A DNA stretch of 64,000 nt from Lentinus brumalis. Taxonomy: Eukaryota > Basidiomycota > Agaricomycetes > Polyporales > Polyporaceae. A program made the translations under genes and the position numbers. Below, piece after piece: positions 47,596-58,548 of this stretch. The notes beneath the pieces were generated by a model that was not told where the DNA came from, searched no databases, and saw only the letters and a list, made by a program, of their open reading frames with translations. The number at the start of each line of letters is the position of its first letter. Positions within the stretch are counted from its first letter, which is position 1. Location of the stretch: positions 1,364,001 through 1,428,000 of the forward strand of contig MARA01000002.1 in assembly GCA_001792895.1 (NCBI GenBank), in the 5' to 3' direction.

Positions 47596-50051
47596 TCTCG
47601 TCAACACGGCACTTCTGCGGACGGCCAGCGTTCACCGAGGGGGCGGCGTCGAGAGGAGCGTGGTACGTTCCTGCCCGAGCACCCAGATCATCAGACACAT
47701 CTCGTTCGAAAACGGGTCATCTGGGTTATTCCAGTGATTCTGGGCAGCCGCATAGCCCGCAACGATCGATCTGAGGAGGAACGCGAGAGCTGGGCACGTA
47801 CCGTTCTCATCTTGTTCCTGCCATGGCGAACCGCCGCGGACTTGAAAGAGCCAGATGAGTCCTGGCTGGAGAGCTACACTCGCCAGCACCGTCACATCCC
47901 CCGAGAACATCGGTCAATCATCTGCAACATGAATGTGCTGAACGAGTGTCGTGACGCTCGGGACAAGGCACGAGAGGCGAGGCGACTAGCCACCGCCGTG
48001 GCGTCGCCCGAGAGGGGCCTAGGCGAGGGCACGCGTCCTACAGACGACACCAGCTCGGTTTATGAAGACGAGATGGCTCCCGACCCGACTCGCTCGCTCC
48101 TCCCGACGCACAGACGGGTGTCACATCCCAGCAATCCCCGCTGCAAGTGTTGACCGATCTAATTTCCCTCCCCGCGCGCGTCGCACTGGACAGGTGCTTC
48201 ACACGTCCCGCCTCGGACGATTCCAGTGGTAGATTTGGTCGCGCCACGGAGGTCACCGGCGCCGAGGCGGCGATCTTGCGCGCCGAGCACACCTACATGA
48301 GATTGCTGAAAAGGAAGCGTCGCCCAGAACCTGCCCCAGCTATTGCTCCCCATGTAAACCATGCCTCTTCAAGCCGAGGAAGGCAGACGGCGGGTATGTC
48401 CACTATGGCGCTAACGCCAGGCCAGTCCCGAGAGTCGCAGCACACTGGGCAAGTGGTGGGTCCTAACCCGACGCCTTACGAACTGGACGGTGTCATCGAC
48501 GATGTCATAAGCGAGTATAGATTGGACAACAACCCGGAGCAACTGCGCGCATTCCAGATCGTCGCCAGACACGTGTGCTTTCACGGACCACAACTCTCGA
48601 TGTACATCGGAGGTGTCGGCGGAACGGGGAAATCATACGTGATTCAAGCGATCCTGCACTTATTCACGGCTCTTGGCCGGCGGAACGAGATCCTGGTGTC
48701 TGCTCCCACCGGAGCGGCGGCAGTGTTAATCGGAGGCTACACGATCCACTCGCTGCTGTTACTCCCCAACGAGGAAAACCCCGACTTGCAGACGTTGGCT
48801 GTGATCTGGGACAACGTGCTGTATCTGATTATAGACGAGATATCCATGGTCAGCGCATGTTTGCTGTCGGCGATATCGTCTCGCTTACAGCATGCCAAGG
48901 GCCAATCCACGCTCGCTGAGGACCGACCGTTTGGAGGCGTGAACATGATCTTTCTTGGAGACTTTGGTCAGCTACGACCGGTGAGCAGCCCCTCGCTGTA
49001 CTCACACAGATTCATTGACGCACCCAGGGTGCAAGACGCCCAGAATAAGTCCGCCCTGGCCGCATTTAAGGGGGTGTATCTGTGGAGATCTGTGGTTAGC
49101 GTGGTGATGCTGCGGAAGAACCAGCGTCAGAGCAAGGACGCGCCATACAGCAATCTACTGAGTCGTGTTCGAGAAGGTCGCAGCGGGGACGCGCGGTACG
49201 AGGGAACTGCTTACGATTTCCGCGTCCTGCAGAGCCGTCTGATTCAGAACTTCGATAGACCCTCGTGCTCGCGATTTGTCGACGCACCAGTTATCGTCGG
49301 CCGCAAAGCTGTACGGGACGCGCTCAACAGACGTCTTCTGCAACTGCACGCGGACAGCATTGGAGCCCACGTCGACACTTACTATGCAATCGACAAAGTA
49401 GACGGAAAAATCCTGCGCGGACCCGCGCGTGACACCGTGTGGGACCTAGGGTCGACCACAACACGGGATAGTGTCGGTCGCCTGCCTCTGTTTCCGGGAA
49501 TGAAAGTAATGATTCAAGAGAATATAGCGTTCGCGTACCATGTGGTAAACGGCGCCGTGGGCACAGTGAAAGATATCAAGTACAACGAGCATCTAGGCTA
49601 CCGCACGGTTTCCGTGGTATACGTCGAGATTCCCGGCGCGGGGCGTCTGCTGGGCCAGGAGGCAGATGTCATTCCTGTTTTCCCAAACCCCACGTACTTC
49701 ACGTGGACTAGGCGGCGAGCAACGAAAACAACTCCTGCTGATAGCGACAGCGTGTCTCGACTGCAGCCACCCATTCTTCCCGCATACGCCTACACGGACT
49801 ACAAAGCGCAAGGACGATCGCTGGACGCCGCAATTGTCGATCTAGACAGCTGTTTCTCAATACAGGGCGCGTACGTCATGTTGTCCCGCGTGCGTACCTT
49901 GGATGGCCTGGCGATCCTGCGACCATTCAAGCCTCGCAAGATCGAAGCCGACATATCGGGTGAACTACGCGAGGAGTTCGCCCATCTCGAGCGCCTCGAC
50001 GGCGCAACCGCTGCACGATGGCGCGAGGAGCAGCTCGCGCGTCAGGCGTAG
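47596..50051 (+). pseudogene. Helitron PIF1-type helicase domain (C-terminal part of RepHel), frameshifted
   Basis: Directly after the TGA, the same frame encodes FLPEHPDHQTHLVRKR, VILGSRIARNDRSEEERESW, LFLPWRTAADLK and NMNVLNECRDARD, the usual Rep-helicase linker. A one-base frame change then falls between 48066 and 48150. The helicase frame is open from 48066 to 50051. Motifs: IGGVGGTGKSY (Walker A), LIIDEISMVSA (Walker B), FLGDFGQLRPV, AYTDYKAQGRSLDAA and AYVMLSRVRTLDGL. The domain itself is complete, so the element was probably inactivated by one nonsense and one indel mutation. An intron at the frame change cannot be excluded, but I see no convincing donor/acceptor pair. Just after the stop, a GTAGGAA...TTCCTAC hairpin spans 50048-50066. 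Confidence 0.85.
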
Positions 50052-50066
50052 GAAGTGCTTTCCTAC

Positions 50067-51226
50067 CACGACGGTGAAGGAAGTACAGTCGGTGGCAACG
50101 GGGAAGTAATAGCTCCGCGGTTCCTGGGCCGCGGGGCAGAGCGCAGCAGACATGAACGGTACGATGGCGTAGCTGAAGATCGCATGCTACCTCAACCTAT
50201 GTAAACGTGAGCCGGGCAGCATGCGGAATCGCCCTGGCCACATGGGGAGGGATACCATGGCTCGTAGGTAAGGGCGTGTAGTCTACTTGGAACTGCACGC
50301 AAACGTGCGTGTGAAGAGTGGAGCCCGCAGGTTCGAACCCTTCCTGGTTCTCAATTTCGTAGTGTGGTCACTGTTATTTTGTCACGCGCCGGGATGCGTG
50401 TGAAGGGGGCAAGAAACGTTTTTGTTGGACGGGAGGGGGCAGGGGCACCACGAAGTGGAACGCACCACCGTACTTACGAAGAAGGAGCCAAAGGGAATCG
50501 CGAGAGTCGATTTCCTAAACGAGCGACTTGAAACAGAGAACGACTCTCCACGTGTGCTTTCCCACCCCAAACTGATGGGGATTTCGTCAGATACAGACCT
50601 GGTCCACTTTTAGTGGCCAGGAATAGAAAATCCTCCACGGGAAGTTAGCGGCCCTTTCAAAGCCTAAAGGCTTCCATCGTGCTCTCGTTGATCGGAAAGT
50701 GCATAGAACAGCTCACTCCCTGAGCTGAGGCAATTAAGCGGCGGCAAATCGCTCCATAGCGCGACATGTACACGTAGCGTACAGCAGATGGACACAGAAA
50801 GGGACGTACACATCTTCGGTGTCTCTGAGTTTCCTGAAACAGGATTCTGTCGCCGGCAACAGATCGACAATATGGGGCCCCATATGCATGTTCGACCGGC
50901 CTAGCGGCTACTGGGCCCAAGGGCCAAGGCCTACTGCCACCGCTGCGATCCTGAGGTTCTACCGGGCCCTCCTTAGCCCGGTCCCATCAATGCTACGACC
51001 GTGGTGTCTGTCGTGCACGCCATGCTGAACGTTCGAGTTCCAGAGCTGATAGAAGCGGTTAGCATTACTCAGTAGACTGCAGGAATACAGTGGGCGCAGC
51101 CGGGAGGCGCGCCTAGAGTAACCCAGGTTCCCGCACGACATCGAAACATGGAACCGCCTCCTGATCTACCCACCGTGTCAGAGCGCCACGGGAGGTGATA
51201 CTGGACCGCAAACTCGGCGCGGCTTA
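50067..51226. other. Helitron 3' flank / host boundary; no gene
   Basis: No coding region seen. Besides the hairpin at 50048-50066, a second stem (GCTCCGCGG...CCGCGGGGC, one G.T pair) lies at 50111-50136. A CTRR terminus could not be fixed after either. A Pol III B-box-like GGTTCGAACCC occurs at about 50331-50341 without a foldable tRNA. Confidence 0.35.
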
Positions 51227-52293
51227 TCACCTGCCGCCTCCAGAACCTCGGCCGCGACCTCCCGACTCTTCTTCTGCAGGCGAGGGCGCGAAAGCTGCGC
51301 GGCAGGAGACGTCAGCACTGGCCGGAGATCACGAGGAACGAGCACGTACTCAATGCGACCAGCGCAATGACTGCGTACATCCAGTACTTCTCCAAGAAGG
51401 ACTTCTCCTTCGGCGGCTCGACTGGCTTGCCCTCGGCCGTGATAGGAGGCGGAACGCGAAGTGCGGGGCTGCACGAGACCGGTCCCGGTTTGGAGTCGCG
51501 ACCGGCGCAGCATGAGCGAGATAATTCGTCAGTTCGCATACCAGAAAGCACCAAAATTGTGGGACACGAGGCACAACAAGGAATACCGCGAATGGACGGT
51601 CAAGCCCACGAAAACAGTAGTATGACTTACAGCGGTGGGAAGGTCGGCGAGCGAAGGGCGACGGTGGTGTTGACAATGGGCCTGAACTGGGCGGGGCTCG
51701 ATCCCGCACTCGCCTTGCGACCCCTCTTCGGGCACGCGCCGTCGCGCGGCACGGGGCCCACAAAGTAATCAAGGCTGAACGGGTTGCCGTTCTGGTCAAG
51801 GTGGACCGTAAAGGACTCTGAGGTGCTGGACGGGAGGTGGCACTAGACAGGCGGAGAGGTGACCATGAGCTTAATCGTTTGATGCTGCAGGTGAGGGCTG
51901 GGGCGCGGACTCGTGCGCACTGGCCGTATATGGGCGCAGGCGCGACGCCGCCCGCGTCTAGAGCACATAGGGTCGACTTACGGCGAGGACAGAGGAGGTG
52001 GCCCATTGCGTCTGGTCTTGATCGCCGGAGTGCTCTAGTGCTACCTGGTAGAGCGCGTCCTTGAGGCCCTCGGCGGTCGCTGCGAAGTCACGTAGGTCGT
52101 CTGCATAAGTCTCGGAGAGAACGAGATGCGCGACGGCGGCGGGCCCAGAGCCTGCGAGCTGGAGCGTGGCGCGTTCTGCGAAGGGCGCGGCGGGGAGAGA
52201 CGGATGGAAGAGCCTGTGGTGGACGCGGAGGGCGGAGGCAGCAGCAAGCAGCGGGCAGACGAGGAGGACGAGCTGGGCGTGTCGGGAGAACAT
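51227..52293 (-). CDS. EMC10: ER membrane protein complex subunit 10 (EMC10)
   Basis: Four exons (52293-51982, 51842-51631, 51468-51350, 51294-51227) join in phase to 236 aa. A signal peptide (MFSRHAQLVLLVCPLLAAA) is followed by the lumenal beta-rich domain (LRVHHRLFHPSLP, ATLQLAGSGPAAVAHLVLSE), the conserved CHLPSSTSESFTVHLDQNGN after the first splice, FSLDYFVGPVPRDGACP, and a single transmembrane helix EKYWMYAVIALVAL near the C-terminus, ending in a Gly/Arg-rich tail. Length and order fit fungal EMC10, a subunit of the EMC insertase in the ER membrane. Introns 1 and 2 are longer than average (139 and 162 nt). The gene shares a divergent promoter with 52813-53370. Normal host gene. Confidence 0.88.
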
Positions 52294-52812
52294 GGTGGTC
52301 CCAAGCAGCGAATCAGCATCCTCCATCCAATACTGCCCCTCAGGCGCCCGTGTCGCCGTCTGATTGGCCCGCTGCCTCGAATAGACCCGGCGATGTCGTC
52401 ACCCTTTCCTTCCTGGCCGTGTCGCCACGGTGTTCCTGAACGCGGCTCGTCGTGGCACACTCGTCGTCTGCCACTCCCGCTCGTTCTCTGGGCACCGTTT
52501 GCGCTGCCGGGTGTGGTTAACGGGCGAGACACTGCAGAATGGCCGGCTTCAACCACTGGACGGTGCGAGCAGCCAGTCACGGCGGGGATCACACACTGAT
52601 TGGCCAATGGGATCGCAGGTTCCTATTGGCTCGCAGGGGCAGGCCTGGATCGCTATTGGCCTGGCCATCCACCCAAGCTCCCTTGCGGTCGTTCTCGAGA
52701 CAGTCGAGACTCGTCCTCCCGCTCATAAAATGGCCGACAGCCAACCGGCGACAGCTTCCATCCCCCACTATCGACGCCCCCCTCTCACTCGCCCCCTCCC
52801 CCTCCAATCAAC
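52294..52812. promoter_or_regulatory. divergent host promoter with four ATTGG (CCAAT) boxes
   Basis: ATTGG occurs at about 52362, 52599, 52627 and 52655, and CCAAT at about 52605 within GATTGGCCAATGG. The right side becomes a pyrimidine tract (CCCCCTCTCACTCGCC-type) leading to the ATG at 52813. This layout (CCAAT boxes plus CT-rich leader) is typical of basidiomycete housekeeping promoters and would serve both EMC10 and the plus-strand gene. It also contains a TATAAA-like TCATAAAATGG at about 52722. Confidence 0.6.
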
Positions 52813-53370
52813 ATGCAGTACCGTTCCCCCTCCCCCGACAACGGCCTCCCCACCCCGCCCCAGTCTCCTACCTCCCGTGACGTTGCCCACCCTGCCATAA
52901 CCCTCCTCCAGTCCCTCGAGTCCTTCTACCAGCAGGAGCGGTACTGGGTACATCACACGCGCGCTGCCCTCGAGCTCGCCCTCACCAAGGGCATCGACGC
53001 CGCCCCCTCCGCGTCCTCGTCCTCTTCACCTCCATCCGAGTACCAAGGCGTCCTCTCCCCCGCGTCTTCTACCACATCTGACGCCGCCGCCGTCGACGCT
53101 CCCATCGTCAAGATGGAGCCCGACGCCCAAGCACCATCCCTCTCCCGCTCGTCCAACAGCTGGACCAAGCGGAAGAACATGATGCGTCTCAAGATCGACG
53201 GCATCTCTCCCCACCAGCGCAAGCGCCGCGCACCGCGCGCGCCGCCAACAGAGCCGGGTGCCCGACTCCTCGAGATGTTCTCGGAGCTCATGGACTCGCG
53301 CATGGAGAGCTGCCAGAGAGTGCAGCGGATGATACGCAGCGCGAACAGGGCCGACCTGTACATGCGTTAG
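52813..53370 (+). CDS. small conserved hypothetical protein, 185 aa
   Basis: Single-exon frame starting MQYRSPSPDNGLPTPPQSPT. An N-terminal low-complexity Pro/Ser part is followed by a helix-rich segment (ITLLQSLESFYQQERYWVHH, TRAALELALTKG), a Ser-rich acidic linker with IVKMEP (a possible sumoylation-type motif), a basic stretch (HQRKRRAPRAPP) and a C-terminal helix (ARLLEMFSELMDSRMESCQR) ending LYMR. It could be a nuclear protein. No family is named. Good codon character and a strong promoter context support it being real. Confidence 0.7.
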   Translation: MQYRSPSPDNGLPTPPQSPTSRDVAHPAITLLQSLESFYQQERYWVHHTRAALELALTKGIDAAPSASSSSSPPSEYQGVLSPASSTTSDAAAVDAPIVKMEPDAQAPSLSRSSNSWTKRKNMMRLKIDGISPHQRKRRAPRAPPTEPGARLLEMFSELMDSRMESCQRVQRMIRSANRADLYMR

Positions 53371-53984
53371 CCGTCTGGTACGTTCCTGTCGCGCTGCTCA
53401 CCGCTCTCCGCGCGGGTGTCTGACATGTCCGTCAGCAGACGGTCGCATGTCATCCAGACTCCCTCCCGCGCCGCTGCCCGCCGCGGTCGCACAACACCCG
53501 ACCCGGCCGCACACAGCCCGCCTGTTGATGGCAGGACGGGCCACTTCGTCGCGAGTCGAAGTTGTGATATTGCTCATTTATGGAAGTCATTCTATGGTGT
53601 TGAGCCCGGTCCCCCCACATCCCTGTCGCAGCCTTCGGATTAGAGAGCACCGTGGTCGCCGTATATCAGTATCGCTTGTACAGTATTTGCATCTTCAGCA
53701 TGGCCCAGGCATATATGATCAGTGATATCAGTCGAACAGCCCCAGCACAGTCCGCGGTCGAGCAAGTCGCCGGATATGCTGCGTGTTTGAGTCAAGAAGC
53801 AACATAGCCTGCAGCACAGGCGGTCCAGACCACTGACCAATGAGAAGCAGGCGCGACACGCCACAGCATACACACTCGCAAACAACACGAGTCCCTGTGA
53901 TTGGCTGGCGACCTGGTACGCTACTGGTCCACATCGTAGGTACATAGATTGCTGGCATACATCCTACAGCTCATCGCGGTACCC
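53371..53984. other. convergent intergenic region, no gene
   Basis: 3' flanks of the 185-aa gene and of the amidohydrolase. Contains ATTGG at about 53900 and CCAAT at about 53837, but nothing coding. Confidence 0.4.
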
Positions 53985-55636
53985 TCAGATAGACGTCAAG
54001 TCAGGTGCACCATTCGCGTCATACCACTTCTTCCAGCGAGCCTCCAACACATCTGCGGGCCAACGCTTCCTTATGGCATCGGCCATCTTCCTCAACTCCT
54101 TCGCGACGGGAGCCCAATCTCGGACCAGCTTCCCATCCTTCTTCACGATCTCGCCGTCGACGAAGACCGCGTCCACATCCTCGCTGGATGCGTGGAACAC
54201 CACTCCCGCGATAGGGTCGTCCGCACCGCCGAGGTTGACAGAGTCCGCGTCGAAGATGACGAGGTCGGCGCGCTTGCCAACCTCCACGCTACCGATGAGA
54301 TGCGCGAGGTTGAGGGCCTCGGCGCCGCCGAGCGTGCCCAGACGGAAGGCATCGACGCTGTTGTACTTGTTGTGGAAGGGAGGGGTCACCTTGTTCAGAC
54401 GGATGCGCTCGTGGTCGTGGGCGCGTGCCCATTGCAGCCCAGTGCGCATTTGCGTGAAGATATCACCGCTGTTGGCCGACGTGCAGTCCTAGAACGATGG
54501 CGTGTTCAGCGGGACCCCCAACGACCAGGGGCAGCACTCACTATTCCGAGGCCGCACTTCACGCCGCGCTTCAACGCCTCGTGCTCGACCGGGTTGCCGT
54601 GAGCCATGCCCAGCTCGTCCTCAGGGGTCGCACCGATGGCGGCACCGCTGTCCTTCAGGGCCTTCCACATCTCGTCGTCCGGCGCAGTACGCTCCGCGAG
54701 GACGTTGCAGTGCGAGAACACGACGTCCGGGCCCAGGACACCCGCGTCCCGCCACCGCAGGATGGTCGGCCCCTGCACGACGTGCGCCGTGAAGATCTTG
54801 ACGTTGTTCGCCCGCGCGTACGCGAGGAACTCCCGGTGCGCGGACACGGGGCCGTTCGAGATTACGTCGTACCCGAGACCGAGCGTGACGCGCCCGTCGG
54901 GGCGCAGGTTCCCGCCGTTGGATCCCCACTCGGCCAGCTTCTTGTGCTGCCAGGCCGCTGTCTCTGCCTCCTTGCCGAACTCGAGCGGGAAGATCTCCGT
55001 GGGCTGGCTCTGGCGGGCGGGAGCCCAGATGACGCGGGCACCGGACTCGACGGTAGCTTTGAGAGCCGCATCGGCGTGGGCAGGCGTGAGCGCGGCATGG
55101 TAGTGGTCCAGGATGGTGGTCACGCCGTTGTGGAGGGCGTCGAGGCACCCGGCGAGCTGGCCAATTCCGACTTCCTCGGGCGTGAGGGAGCCCTGTACGG
55201 ACCTGAGCATTCAAGGTGAGTGTGGTAGGATCACGCGCTGTAACGGTATCGCCTACCATGACATTTTGACGAGGTACTCGGTGAGCAGCCAGCTATATCC
55301 GTTTTAGTGATTCTCCTCATAAGTTGACAGATGCAGGACGCACTCGCAGTGGTTGGCTCGCAAGACGGTCATGAACACATGACTATATGAGAGTCAGTAC
55401 AGGTCTCATACGAGTAGATGTGCAAGATATGCTGACCGATGAGTGTCGACGAAACCGGGCGTGATCCATTTGTTGTGGCAGTCGATCACCTCGACACCAG
55501 ACGCAGGAGCAATATTCTCCTCGATGCGGGTGATGATGTTGCCCTCGATGAGCACGTCGGCCTTGTGAACGCGTGCGTCTTTGCTGCCCTGGATGCAGGT
55601 CGCAATAGTACCCCCTTTGAGCAGATATTTCGTCAT
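53985..55636 (-). CDS. amidohydrolase of the ATZ/TRZ (cytosine deaminase-related) superfamily
   Basis: Starts at 55636 (MTKYLLKGGTIATC) and stops at 53985. Exon order: VLIEGNIITRIEENIAPASG, GFVDTH then RH after an intron (the His-x-His metal pair), TVLRANHCECVLHL, LLTEYLVKMSW, a long exon from SVQGSLTPEEVGIGQLAGCL to CGLGI (55210-54542), and the last exon from 54488 (DCTSANSGDIFTQMR, the metal-ligand Asp) through GSVEVGKRADLVIFDADSVN. Further ligands lie in FTAHVVQ and FSHCN, and GATPEDELGMAHG forms the active-site loop. So it has a complete TIM-barrel metal hydrolase with the composite beta-sandwich. The substrate cannot be inferred (candidates: chlorinated or aminated heterocycles, methylthioadenosine-like purines). 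Two upstream introns use the uncommon donors GTCAGC and GTCAAC. Confidence 0.85.
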
Positions 55637-56604
55637 GACTGTTGAGTGGGAAGGGGGCCTGAGATACTCGGCAGTGTCTGCGTGAGTCTGGCAGATATAT
55701 GTATATCGCACGGAGGCCGCCGCTTCTCAGTACATATACTTACTCGTGTCATCCACATCGATCCCGAGACCCTCGTTGATCTCGGTCCGAGTCGTAAGTG
55801 CGTTTGGTTCGTCAGCTTCACACAATCAGGGGTTGTCATGCTCTCAGGCTCTGCCATGGTCAGGTGAATCTTGCCAAGCTGTGGTGTAAACATTACAGGA
55901 GGAGTGAGACACATACCTACTTCTCTCGAAGGGCAGACGAGATGCATCATCCGTGACTCGGAGCTCACCACTGCTCACTCTTTCAAGGAACGCTCCCGAC
56001 CGGCCAAGCCGCATGTGAGCGAATGTAGCGCATAGCGGGGGCCTGACGCTGTTCAATGCAGATGGCTGCCGCTAGAGAGGTCTTATGGGGGGTCGAATAT
56101 GCAGTTCGTCGTGTCGCTCGAACCATGTCAGAGGCGTGATATGATGGGAAGAAGGTCAACGTCCGAGCCTAATCATAGGACAGTGCTTGCTCGAGCTCGG
56201 TCCCACCTCATCTCGACTCCGGCTTCTCACATCAGTTCCGAAGATGGCCTCCTACAAAGGATGCACATTCCCTATGCGGTCAGCAGAAACAAGGACGTGG
56301 AGAAGACATTGGAGGGCTGGGACTCGCTGAGCGGACCGAGCTGAGATAGGAGAACCTTCATCACGCCGACTGGGCACAATGAGGAATGGCCAAGAGATCT
56401 GACACGACTGTCGATGTCTGCGTGCGCATGCGAGCACTTCTGTGGTTCAAGTTGCGGAGGCAGGCTCGAAGGGGAAAGCGGTGCAGACGCCGGATGTTAG
56501 TGGTCGAACGGGCGCTCGGTCAGCAGGCTTCGCTTCACGACAACGTTATCCCCTCCGTCTGCGACGAGTCTCCTGTCCGTCTGCTCCTGCCGCTCCTTCC
56601 TCCC
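55637..56604. other. divergent intergenic region, no gene
   Basis: 968 bp between the amidohydrolase and Bsd2-like starts. Short ORFs in all frames are without protein character. It probably contains both promoters. Confidence 0.4.
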
Positions 56605-58154
56605 ATGTCTGCACGCTATGCCCCCCCCCAAATCCACACACCGACCCAGATGCGATAGACGAGATGGAGGCCGCCTTCGATGACTCGGACGACGAAGACG
56701 ATAACCGCACCCCGTTGACCTCGCGCAATGGCTACCAGTCCCTCCCTAACGCCGAGCCATACCCCACATCCCACGATCGCGCGGCCCCCGTCCCAGGTGC
56801 CTACGACTTTGAGAACGCAGACTTCGACTACGTACGGCCTCCCCCAGGTTCGCCGCCCGGCCCTTCCACGAGTGCACTCCCAAATGAGTTTGGCAATTCG
56901 AACGGCCTCGTTCCGTCCTTCTCGAACGTCACCACCGATGCGACTCCGCGGGGAGATGGTTGGTTCAGGAGGACAGCGGCATCAGTACTGCCTAGCCACT
57001 ATGTCCAAAGGTTTGGTTTGGGGCCCTCAGTGCCGGAGGGCCCCGTTGGCGGTGGCACCAACAACGATGGAGTCTTCGCGAATGTGACTGCGAAGCCCTC
57101 CAGGCAGGTCCGGATACAGGAGGGTACGTCGCACAGTCTCGTTGATGTGTCCATGTATTAAGCCGTCCATCCACGCCTCCGCCGTTATCATCGTAGGTGA
57201 TGACGTCCTCCTTGTCCCCGAAGAGGTGCAGAAGGAAGTGCCACCATCCTACGCCCAGGCGCAGGCCGACGCTGTGCCGCCATACTGGGAGACGACCATC
57301 CACGCGCCCTCTGCAGCGAACACCCCGGGAGATGTTATCATCGACTCGCTCCCAACAGGCAGCTTGTTCTCCTTCCTCTGGAACATGCTAGTCTCTATCT
57401 CCTTCCAATTCGTCGGCTTCCTCCTCACGTACCTCCTGCACACAACCCACGCTGCGAAGCTCGGTTCCCGCGCGGGACTCGGCATTACCCTCATCCAGTA
57501 TGGCTTCGCCATGCGGGGGAAAGACACCTTGGGGGAATCAGAGGCATGGACGAACTGGAAGGCCGAGGAGCCGCGGCCGACGTTCAACACGGCCGCTGAG
57601 GCAGAGGACTATTACAAGAACCTTACCTCTACCATCCCCGCTCCTACGCAGGCCACAGTCAGTGAGGGCAGCTATGTCGTAGGCGATGCGACATCCGAGT
57701 GGCTGTCATTCCTCCTTATGACAATAGGTATGTGCTCTCCCCACATATCGTGGATCAACTATGCTAAGTCTTCGCAGGATGGTTCATCCTCCTCACGTCC
57801 CTTCTCGGCTACTGGCGTGTCAAGCGATGGGAGCGGGGCATCCTTTCTTCACAGGATGAGACCCCCGCAACTGCCACGCCGGAAGAGCGTGCCCGCTCCG
57901 CGGCGATCATCCATTCCATCGAACGCGTCTTCGGGCTGCAGGGCCTGGCGGACGGCTCGCTCCTTCGTCAAGGCCTTAGCTTCCCAGGTGCGGCACGCGA
58001 GATGGAGATGGCTGAAGAGGAAGACGTGCCAGAACGCAACGCGTACATCCTCCCTATCGATCCGTCCGATCCTGCACGCAACGAGCGCATCGCGCGTGCG
58101 TACGCGGACGAGGCACGGCTGCATCAGGACCTGCGGTCCGCTGGGCTCCTGTGA
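56605..58154 (+). CDS. Bsd2/Ndfip-like membrane adaptor (metal homeostasis)
   Basis: Exons 56605-57123, 57197-57727 and 57778-58154. The protein begins MSARYA (ATG 56605), then NPHTDPDAIDEMEAAFDDSD, an acidic region, the N-terminal Pro-rich segment, a PPSY motif in KEVPPSYAQAQ (a WW-domain/Rsp5 docking site), and VPPYWE. Three hydrophobic segments follow (LFSFLWNMLVSISFQFVGFL, LGITLIQYGFAM, then WLSFLLMTIGWFILLTSLLG split by the last intron), with a cytosolic C-terminus ending DLRSAGLL. This matches fungal Bsd2 and animal Ndfip1/2, which recruit Rsp5/Nedd4 ubiquitin ligases to sort transporters at the Golgi/endosomes. MSARYA and NPHTDP are in different frames, separated only by a run of nine C at 56617-56625; ten would restore the frame. 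Either the assembly is one base short or the protein starts at Met 56664. Confidence 0.85.
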
Positions 58155-58548
58155 GCCCTGCGATCTGCGGATTTGTGAGTGCCTTGGATGTATCTGCATA
58201 TACCTATGATTTAGCGAGGTATGTAGGAAGAAGTTTGGGGACATCTATGTCGTTGTCGGCATCTTGTATACGCTTTCGCACCTCGACGCCCTGTCCGATG
58301 CGCCGAAGGTGCTAATCTCACCAGCTTATTCTTGGACATGTATTGGATTCTGCTTCGTGCTACGTTTGTCTGTGAGGCCTATCGGAACGTTCGTTCGATG
58401 TAATATATGTACTAGAACTCACCCAAAGCCTAAACGATGTCGATGGTGAACCGTGTTTGCGTAGGTAAGGACAGGGATGGCGCATTGGTCCAGCATACAT
58501 TGTGTACAACTTCTCGTCTACGTCTACACGACCATCGGACACCCGTGT

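Noticed and set aside
50255..50355. tRNA gene suggested by GGTTCGAACCC near 50331
   Set aside because: The T-arm stem has a mismatch, no complementary acceptor stem exists at tRNA spacing, and no anticodon arm folds. At most a chance B-box.
51846..51885. in-frame stop in EMC10 before CHLPSS
   Set aside because: The stop lies inside an intron ending GTCTAG; splicing from GTAAGT at 51981 gives the conserved SSVLA-CHLPSS junction.
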